Source: Kiritimatiellales bacterium (GTDB lineage: Bacteria > Verrucomicrobiota > Kiritimatiellia > Kiritimatiellales > Pontiellaceae). Taken from it: a DNA stretch of 7,207 bases. Of this stretch, positions 1-5,002 are shown one piece after another. The notes under the pieces were generated by a model. The model searched no databases. It was not told where the DNA came from and saw only the letters and a list, made by a program, of their open reading frames with translations. The stretch spans positions 1 to 7,207 of the forward strand of contig WFRA01000123.1 in assembly GCA_015486775.1 (NCBI GenBank), in the 5' to 3' direction. Position numbers and translations under genes: made by a program. The stretch's first letter is position 1. Each line of letters begins with the position of its first letter.

Positions 1-2280
1 GGCAAGGACAACACCCTGGCGCTGGAAAACGCCGGATGGGTTTCCATCGGCTCGACCAACGGGATGGCCGGAGCCATTACCATCGGCAATACCAACTCAA
101 CCGCCAAGCTCTCCATCGAAAACAGCTCCACCGCCAGTGCCGAACTCCTCTATGTCGGAACGCAGACCAACGAGAGCGGAAGCGTCGCCCTTTCGGGCAC
201 CGGCACAGAACTCAACATTTCCAGCAACGCCTACCTGGGCACGGTAGGTTCAAACAACACCATCACCGTTTCCAGTGGTGCCTCCCTCGTTGTCTCCAAC
301 CGCCTCGAAGTGGGTTCGGCCACCGGCTCGAACAATGTGCTCAACATCAATAGCGGCGGCAAGGTCGTGGTTGTCAACGAGGCCGAGGTGCTCAACCCCG
401 GTGACAACGCCATCAACATCAACAACGGTGGGCAACTGACCTACACCGGCGATGCCGACCTCGACGGTGCGGCCGCCGAGGGCCTTATCTTCAAATCGGG
501 CTCCACGCTTGAGCTCGGCGGCGAGCTTCTGTCCGACAAAGGATTGGACACCGGCGTATCGGTCATCCTCAACGGGAATCTCAACACCAATCTGGTTTCC
601 ACCTGGAACACCGGCACCGACGAAATGTGGGTGGGCAATACCAACGACAATAATAGATTTACTCTCAAGGGCGGAGCCACCGCCACCGCCGGCGGAAACA
701 CCGCCCATATCGGAGAAAACTCCAACAACAACGCCGTCAACGTATCCGGAACGGGTTCGGTGTTTACCGTAAAAGGCCAGCTGATCGCCGGCATGAAGGG
801 CGACCGGAACAAGCTTTCCATCGCCGAAGGCGGCCAAGCAACCATTGCCACCGACCTGCGGGTAGGATTTGCGGCGGGGGCCGACAACAACGAAATCTCG
901 GTCTCCGGAAGCAACTCGACCCTGTCCGTGGGCGGGAAGGCCATCATCGGCGAATCCGGCAGCGCAAACCGCTTCAACCTAACCGATGGCCAGGTGGCCG
1001 TGGCCGACGATTTTGTCCTCGGGTCGGGCGGCGCCAACAACCGCTACACCCAAACCGGAGGCACCAACACCATTTCCGGGGCATTCGTTATCGGGGAAAC
1101 GGGGGATGCTTCCGGGCGAACCGGGCGGGTGGACGACAACAGGGTGGAAACCACAGGCAACCTCGCCATGGTCGGAAAGGATGCGGCTCTCAACATCCAA
1201 AGCTTGACGGTAGGCAAAGAGGGTAGCGGCAGCATCCTGACGATCCGCGACGGTGGGGTCGTCAATGTTGGCGGCGGGGTCGTTATCGGCGAAGGCGTCA
1301 AGGACAACTACATCTACCTCCAGCGCGATGCGGGTACCCGCTTCAATGTCGCGGACGACCTCGTGGTCGGCAAGGAGGGCGGGAGCAACCGCTTTGCGGT
1401 TTATGGCGGCACCGCCAATATTGGCGGAAACCTGTATCTGGGCGCCGGCACAAACGAGCACGAGTTTAAAAACTTCATTCACGTCGAAACGACCAATGCG
1501 GTGATCAATGTGGCCAACGGACTTTATGTCGGCGCCTCGAATTCGGTCAACACGCTTGATCTTGTCGGCGGCGCAACCGTGACCGCCCAGGAACTGCTTG
1601 TCGGCGCCTACGAAGGCGTTTCGAACAATGCCGTCACAGTGACCGGCGAGGGTTCCCGCCTGTCCGTCACCAACAACCTCACCATCGGATCGGACACCGG
1701 CACCAACAACACCCTTACCGTCAAGAATGGCGGAACCCTGTTTGTGGGCGGGACTATCGCCGAGGTGGGCGGAAGCAACAACGTCCTAACCATCGACAAC
1801 AACGGTACCCTCCAAACACTGGACTGGGACTTTGCCTCCATCTCCTCCAACATATTCCTTAACACCGGTGCCACCCTGGAAGCAGGTGGAACGCTTTCGG
1901 GAACCAATATGGTCGAGGGGGGAATCGAATTTGCACTCAATGGAACCAACGCCCTCTGGAACACCGGCACCAACATGCTGTATGTGGGCAACGAAACCGA
2001 CAACAACACCCTCAGCCTCACCAACGGAGCGCATGCCGCCACCTCCACCAACCTCTACATCGGCCATGCCTCCAGGGACAACACGGCAACCATCGCCGGG
2101 GCAGGATCGCAACTGGAAATCGGCGGCGACCTGTTTGTCGGAACCGAGGCCGACGATTCATCGTACAACACCCTCGAAGCTCTGGACGGTGCGGCTGTAT
2201 CGGTGGATGGCAATGCCTCCCTCTTCCGCGCCGCCACGCTGAAGATCGACTCCTCCTCGCAGGTAACCGTCGGCGGCGAC
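1..2280 (+). repeat. Passenger beta-helix repeat region
   Basis: This part of the autotransporter contains about 23 copies of a degenerate unit of the form 'phi-phi-[VIL]-G-x(3-6)-N-N-x-[LIV]-x-[VI]-x-x-G-[GA]-x-[LV]-x-V'. Examples are LYVG, AYLG, LEVG, MWVG, AHIG, LRVG, AIIG, FVLG, FVIG, LTVG, VVIG, LVVG, LYLG, LLVG, LTIG and LFVG. One unit corresponds to about one turn of a beta-helix. Asn-Asn pairs recur at the predicted turns. Above this level there is a larger duplication: bases 265-792 and 1636-2142 encode the same order of units, including WNTGT followed by a W/YVGN strand. The copies are too diverged to be simple tandem DNA repeats. Confidence 0.85.
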
Positions 2281-3732
2281 TATGAACAGGACGGGTTCTC
2301 CACGCTCGAAGTCGGCATCAGCAGCAATCAGGTCCAGCCCAACCTCGTTGTTGCGGGGAATGCCGGGTTTGCGAACAGCAAGGACAAGGAACAGTTCCCG
2401 ATGATCAAGGTCTTCGACGACGGGATCGATGAATCGAATGTGGTCAACATTGTCCAGGCCAAGACCATCACCGTCGATGGAAACGCGGCAACGACCGGAT
2501 CCCTCTACGACAACATCCAGACCAACGTGCTGCTGGGTTTCAACATCACCGTCTCCAACGGGGTCGCCAACTCCTACATCGTGCTGGACGATTTCATCAC
2601 GCGCAGCATCGGCGAGGCGGCGGATCTGGAGGGGCAGCTGCTCGGCGTTGCGGATGAAATCAACGACATGAAGAATGCCGGGGATTCCAACGCCATCGAA
2701 ATGGTCCGCATCTTCCAGGACGACATGACCTCCGGCGAAATCAACGCGGCCATGAACAACTACTACGGCGAAAAGGCCAGCTCGGCGCCGTCCCACAACG
2801 TCATCAACATGGGCATTGCATCGGTGGCCTCCAAGCTGACGGTCCGGGGCGACAACACCCGCGCGCGCATGGCGGCGGAAGCGGTGCCCGCCGGGGCGGC
2901 CGGCCCGCATTCGGAAGACCAGCAGCTCCAGGGCTGGATTGCAGGCTACGGATTGAAGGGCACCAAGGACGCCGACGGCGGATTCAATGGATACGATGCC
3001 GACCTGGCCGGCTTCGTGATCGGTGCCGATCTGGCCATTTCCAAGAACATCCTCGTCGGTCTGGCCGGCGGCTCCAGCAGCGGGAGTTCCGACTCCGACA
3101 ACGGCGCAAGCGGCGACACCAAGACCACCTACGGCGCGCTCTACGCCTCGCTGGGAACCCATGATTGGTTCCTGGACGGAAGCATGATCTACGGCTCCAG
3201 TTCGATCGACACCACCCTCGGCAGCACGTTCGACACCACCGCCTCCTACGATGCGCAGAACATCGCCTTCTATCTCGGCGGCGGAAAGGAGATCGCCGGA
3301 AAATACCTCATCGTCACCCCGCAGGCCTCCCTGCTGGCCAACTACTACCAGCAGGACGCCTACACCGAAAAGTCAACCACCGCCGTGCCCCGGTCGGTGG
3401 ACAGCTTCGATGCGCTGTATGTCCAAAGTTCGCTCGGCTGCGACCTCGGGGTCTACATGGGCATGGGCAACATGACCCTCAAGCCCGAAGTGCGCGCCCA
3501 CTGGCTGCACGAGTTCAACGCCAGCGACGAATCGCTGCCCTTCAGCCTTGCAGGCGGAACCGGTAATTATACCATGCTCCTCCAAGCACCGGAAGAGGAC
3601 ATCCTCAAGCTCGGTACCGGCGTGTCGGCCAAGGTGACCGAGTTCCTCGAACTGCGCGCCGATCTCGACACCCGCTGGGGAAGCGGCTATTCCGACTATA
3701 TCCTCTCGGGATCGCTCCGCTACCAGTTCTGA
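1..3732 (+). CDS. Large autotransporter (type V secretion) with beta-helix passenger, 3' part only
   Basis: The reading frame is open from base 1 to the TGA at 3730-3732 (1243 residues visible). The Met at base 64 is internal, because the 21 codons before it carry the same repeat style, so the true start lies left of the window. Residues 1 to about 820 are low-complexity Gly/Asn/Thr/Ser repeats of roughly 23 residues with a hydrophobic-hydrophobic-Val/Ile-Gly core (LYVG, LEVG, LTIG), as expected for a right-handed beta-helix. A linker and helical segment follow, including AAMNNYYGEKASS near residue 923, which resembles the 'LSGE' pre-barrel motif of autotransporters. A translocator barrel runs from about residue 977 and ends LRYQF, the usual outer-membrane terminal-Phe signal. 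The protein should insert in the outer membrane and display its passenger on the surface. No catalytic motif is visible, so adhesion or matrix function is only a guess. There is a single Cys, in the barrel. Family assignment is secure; function is unknown. Confidence 0.93.
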   Translation, partial: GKDNTLALENAGWVSIGSTNGMAGAITIGNTNSTAKLSIENSSTASAELLYVGTQTNESGSVALSGTGTELNISSNAYLGTVGSNNTITVSSGASLVVSNRLEVGSATGSNNVLNINSGGKVVVVNEAEVLNPGDNAININNGGQLTYTGDADLDGAAAEGLIFKSGSTLELGGELLSDKGLDTGVSVILNGNLNTNLVSTWNTGTDEMWVGNTNDNNRFTLKGGATATAGGNTAHIGENSNNNAVNVSGTGSVFTVKGQLIAGMKGDRNKLSIAEGGQATIATDLRVGFAAGADNNEISVSGSNSTLSVGGKAIIGESGSANRFNLTDGQVAVADDFVLGSGGANNRYTQTGGTNTISGAFVIGETGDASGRTGRVDDNRVETTGNLAMVGKDAALNIQSLTVGKEGSGSILTIRDGGVVNVGGGVVIGEGVKDNYIYLQRDAGTRFNVADDLVVGKEGGSNRFAVYGGTANIGGNLYLGAGTNEHEFKNFIHVETTNAVINVANGLYVGASNSVNTLDLVGGATVTAQELLVGAYEGVSNNAVTVTGEGSRLSVTNNLTIGSDTGTNNTLTVKNGGTLFVGGTIAEVGGSNNVLTIDNNGTLQTLDWDFASISSNIFLNTGATLEAGGTLSGTNMVEGGIEFALNGTNALWNTGTNMLYVGNETDNNTLSLTNGAHAATSTNLYIGHASRDNTATIAGAGSQLEIGGDLFVGTEADDSSYNTLEALDGAAVSVDGNASLFRAATLKIDSSSQVTVGGDYEQDGFSTLEVGISSNQVQPNLVVAGNAGFANSKDKEQFPMIKVFDDGIDESNVVNIVQAKTITVDGNAATTGSLYDNIQTNVLLGFNITVSNGVANSYIVLDDFITRSIGEAADLEGQLLGVADEINDMKNAGDSNAIEMVRIFQDDMTSGEINAAMNNYYGEKASSAPSHNVINMGIASVASKLTVRGDNTRARMAAEAVPAGAAGPHSEDQQLQGWIAGYGLKGTKDADGGFNGYDADLAGFVIGADLAISKNILVGLAGGSSSGSSDSDNGASGDTKTTYGALYASLGTHDWFLDGSMIYGSSSIDTTLGSTFDTTASYDAQNIAFYLGGGKEIAGKYLIVTPQASLLANYYQQDAYTEKSTTAVPRSVDSFDALYVQSSLGCDLGVYMGMGNMTLKPEVRAHWLHEFNASDESLPFSLAGGTGNYTMLLQAPEEDILKLGTGVSAKVTEFLELRADLDTRWGSGYSDYILSGSLRYQF
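2929..3729 (+). other. Autotransporter C-terminal beta-barrel domain (PF03797-like)
   Basis: This segment encodes 267 residues, close to the usual 250-300 of the family. It opens with LQGWIAGYGLKG (the familiar 'W..gyG' first strand). It continues with alternating amphipathic strands such as GFVIGADLAIS, LVGLAGGSSSG, TYGALYASLGTHDWFLDGS, YLIVTPQASLLANYY and MTLKPEVRAHWLHEF. The last strands start FLELRADLDTRWG and end LSGSLRYQF. The helix-rich segment just before it (roughly residues 868-970 of the visible frame) would occupy the barrel pore after translocation. The domain looks complete, with no frameshift. Confidence 0.9.
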
Positions 3733-3757
3733 TTTTTCCCGGGGCTGGAACCCGCGG

Positions 3758-4603
3758 CTACTTGATCATTTTCCGGGTGGTCTTGATCAAGACCTTCCAG
3801 AGCTCCTCTTCCGTCTTTGCCGCCAGCATGGCGGCGGAGGCCTCCTTCTGGCGGAAGATGCGCGAAAGGCCGGAGAGCAACTTGAGGTAGAACGCACTTG
3901 TCGCCGTCGGAATCATCATGAAGAAAAAGATGCGCGAGAGCGTCCGGCCCGGCCCGCCAAACTTGACGCCCTTGCGGTGGATGCCCACCAGCAGGGTCAT
4001 TCCGCCGCCTTCCACGCCTCGGACATGCGGGAAGGCGAGGCCGTTTTCGACCGCCGTACTCACGATCGCCTCGCGCTGCAAGGCTAGGTCGAGCAGGTGG
4101 TTGCCATCCACCACGAAACCTTCCTGCTCCATCCGCCCGCACATCTCGCCCAGCACCTCGGCGGGGGTGGTGCCCTTGAGGGAGACCATCATGAGCTCGG
4201 GCGAGGTGAACCGGCCGATCCCCGTCTTGCGCGCCTCGCCGTAGACGCGGCTGGTGCGCTCGCGCTCGACGAGCTGTTCCGGGTAGTAGAGGAAGCGCGC
4301 GCAATTCGGGCAGCGGTGCAGCTCCTCCGCCTTGTGTACGGCGTTGATCAGGCTGCGGGTCAGCCCCATGCCGCAACCGGCGCAGGTGCCGCTCGAAACC
4401 GGAACGATCGCCTCCGGGTGTTTTTTTACCAGGCGGTAGAAATGCGTCTTGACCTGCGGGGGGAGATCCTCCCCCAGCGCGGCGATCGACCTTTCCAGCT
4501 CTTCCAGGCGAGCCGAGGGCATCGAAACCTTTTTCTGCATATCCGCCACGACCAGTTCCTGAAGCTGGATCATCTGGTTGATCAATTTGTGGGTCACCGT
4601 CAT
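3758..4603 (-). CDS. PTS EIIA type-2 domain protein with N-terminal C4 zinc ribbon
   Basis: This is a complete 281-residue cytoplasmic protein. The start is ATG at 4601-4603, backed by GAGGAG six bases upstream. Residues 1-70 are mostly helical. Residues 71-108 form a zinc ribbon with Cys74, Cys77, Cys98 and Cys101 (CAGCGMG...HRCPNCARFLYYPE), matching the PF02591 C4 ribbon seen in Chlamydia CT398 and Helicobacter HP0958. Residues from about 134 to 281 are a PTS EIIA domain of the fructose/mannitol/Ntr class (PF00359). It has REAIVST, then GLAFPHVRG with His193 as the likely phosphorylated residue, then LKLLSGLSRIF and a closing EEELWKVL helix. The ribbon-EIIA fusion is unusual, and the family's long N-terminal coiled coil is reduced to about 70 residues. 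No EIIB/EIIC is adjacent, so a regulatory PtsN-like role is more likely than sugar transport. The gene converges with the autotransporter and appears to have its own promoter. The partner proteins are unknown. Confidence 0.92.
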   Translation of the reverse strand: MTVTHKLINQMIQLQELVVADMQKKVSMPSARLEELERSIAALGEDLPPQVKTHFYRLVKKHPEAIVPVSSGTCAGCGMGLTRSLINAVHKAEELHRCPNCARFLYYPEQLVERERTSRVYGEARKTGIGRFTSPELMMVSLKGTTPAEVLGEMCGRMEQEGFVVDGNHLLDLALQREAIVSTAVENGLAFPHVRGVEGGGMTLLVGIHRKGVKFGGPGRTLSRIFFFMMIPTATSAFYLKLLSGLSRIFRQKEASAAMLAAKTEEELWKVLIKTTRKMIK

Positions 4604-4609
4604 TGCACA

Positions 4610-4615
4610 CTCCTC
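4610..4615 (-). promoter_or_regulatory. Ribosome binding site of the EIIA fusion gene
   Basis: On the minus strand GAGGAG sits six bases before the ATG at 4603. This is a strong Shine-Dalgarno match with ordinary spacing. It fixes the start codon and rules out the longer overlapping frame that runs to 4631. Confidence 0.75.
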
Positions 4616-4630
4616 GTGGTTGAAGACCCA

Positions 4631-4658
4631 ACTATATCAAGAAATCCTAATATGCAAA
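4631..4658 (-). promoter_or_regulatory. Possible sigma70-type promoter for the EIIA fusion gene
   Basis: On the minus strand there is a TTTGCA box (4653-4658, four of six to the -35 consensus), a 16-base spacer, and TATAGT (4631-4636, five of six to the -10 consensus). Transcription would start near 4624 and give a leader of about 20 bases containing the ribosome binding site. The position is right, but the -35 is weak and promoter consensus in this phylum is poorly known. Moderate to low certainty. Confidence 0.4.
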
Positions 4659-4664
4659 GCACAA

Positions 4665-4689
4665 CCCCGGACTTTTTTGCCCGCCGGGG
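4665..4689 (-). repeat. Inverted repeat CCCCGG/CCGGGG upstream of the EIIA promoter
   Basis: A perfect 6-bp GC stem (4665-4670 with 4684-4689) encloses a 13-base loop containing six T on the plus strand. It lies just upstream of the proposed -35 box. It could be a weak terminator for minus-strand transcripts arriving from the right, or an operator. There is no proper U-tract on either strand after the stem, so the role is open. Confidence 0.35.
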
Positions 4690-4732
4690 ATTTCAAAGGG
4701 AAGGGAGCTTTTGTCGCACTAATCTCTTGTAA

Positions 4733-4752
4733 AAGCGACGTTCTCGTCGCTT
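4733..4752. repeat. Strong hairpin, 8-bp perfect stem with TTCT loop
   Basis: AAGCGACG (4733-4740) and CGTCGCTT (4745-4752) are exact reverse complements around a four-base loop. On the minus strand the stem is followed by TTTTAC-type sequence, which gives it some terminator character for transcripts from the right. The U-run is short. It is the most stable small hairpin in the gap and is also consistent with a REP-like dispersed intergenic palindrome. Confidence 0.55.
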
Positions 4753-4767
4753 GCCCATACATAAAGA

Positions 4768-4787
4768 ACGCAACGAGGAGGTCGCAT
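4768..4787 (-). repeat. Second hairpin with GU pairs, minus-strand RNA
   Basis: Read on the minus strand, ATGCGAC and GTTGCGT pair over seven positions, two of them G-U, around a CTCCTC loop. On the plus strand the same positions become A-C mismatches, so only minus-strand RNA folds well. Its GCGAC/GT[CT]GC stem echoes the hairpin at 4733-4752, suggesting a repeated unit. The evidence is limited to the pairing itself. Confidence 0.35.
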
Positions 4788-4790
4788 CGA

Positions 4791-4808
4791 CATTTCATTC
4801 ATGAAATG
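4791..4808. repeat. Inverted repeat CATTTCAT/ATGAAATG next to the barrel remnant
   Basis: CATTTCAT (4791-4798) and ATGAAATG (4801-4808) are exact reverse complements with two bases between, or a 7-bp stem with a TTCA loop. It begins two bases downstream of the stop codon of the barrel remnant on the minus strand, where a 3'-end structure of the former gene would sit. No T-tract follows. Confidence 0.45.
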
Positions 4809-4810
4809 CT

Positions 4811-4888
4811 CTAGAAACGGTATCCCGCCCCGATGGTCAGCATGCGCAGGTCGGCAAAGTTCAAGGCATATTCCGCACGAAGGTTCAG
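4811..4888 (-). pseudogene. Remnant of an outer-membrane beta-barrel C-terminus
   Basis: On the minus strand, 25 codons plus a TAG (4811-4813) encode LNLRAEYALN, then FADLRMLTIG, then AGYRF and stop. This is the classic last two strands of an outer-membrane barrel: alternating hydrophobic residues, Gly, and a terminal aromatic-x-Phe. The frame runs only two codons further upstream before a TGA at 4895-4897, and no start or barrel precedes it. It resembles the end of the autotransporter in this window (LELRADLDTR ... SLRYQF), so it may derive from a paralog or another porin-like protein. It has no signal peptide and is too short to function, so it is read as a gene relic. The assignment rests on a short sequence but the pattern is distinctive. 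Confidence 0.6.
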
Positions 4889-4970
4889 TTCTGCTCAGCT
4901 CCTCCTTCCATCCCCCCTTGGCAAGGGACGCATTTGTCCACGAGGCAAGCCTCGGGGATTTCTGTGTCGG
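4889..4970. repeat. Possible intergenic repeat element with two palindromes
   Basis: This stretch lies between the barrel remnant and the LRR gene. It contains CCCTTG-G-CAAGGG (4915-4927) and CGAGGC-AA-GCCTCG (4941-4954), both exact inverted repeats. The purine/pyrimidine-biased 'CCCCCCTTGGCAAGGG' text resembles dispersed intergenic repeats seen in many bacterial genomes. It abuts the exact point where the barrel remnant loses its frame. No target-site duplication could be identified, and copies elsewhere cannot be checked from this window. Confidence 0.35.
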
Positions 4971-5002
4971 TTTCAATAAATCTCCAAGGAGTGGAATTGA
5001 AA
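4971..5002 (-). terminator. Possible 3'-end hairpin of the LRR gene
   Basis: Directly after the TGA of the LRR gene, minus-strand RNA can pair TTTCAAT (from 5002 down) with ATTGAAA (down to 4971). An inner CTCC/GGAG stem sits inside the loop. The position favours a transcript 3'-end structure. There is no U-tract after it and the outer stem is AT-rich, so it is not a standard intrinsic terminator. Confidence 0.3.

Noticed and set aside
2845..2853. An Arg-Gly-Asp triplet in the autotransporter, possible integrin-binding site
   Set aside because: It lies in the helical pre-barrel segment expected to sit in or near the pore, not in the exposed passenger, and a tripeptide is likely by chance.
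2158..3162. A 334-residue minus-strand open frame opposite the autotransporter
   Set aside because: It is the antisense shadow of the barrel and linker coding sequence. Its composition is biased (Val/Gly/Asp-rich), it matches no family, and the plus-strand frame is clearly the real gene.
3738..3757. GC-rich imperfect hairpin between the convergent stop codons as a terminator
   Set aside because: The stem has a bulge. The run of T lies before the stem on the plus strand and becomes A after it on the minus strand, so neither strand has an intrinsic-terminator layout.
3720..4631. A 303-residue minus-strand open frame overlapping the EIIA gene
   Set aside because: The overlapping 281-residue frame has the zinc ribbon, the EIIA domain and a ribosome binding site. 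This frame is Pro/Gly/Arg-rich shadow sequence.
4097..4732. A 211-residue plus-strand open frame
   Set aside because: It is antisense to the EIIA fusion gene, with no recognisable domain and no ribosome binding site evidence.
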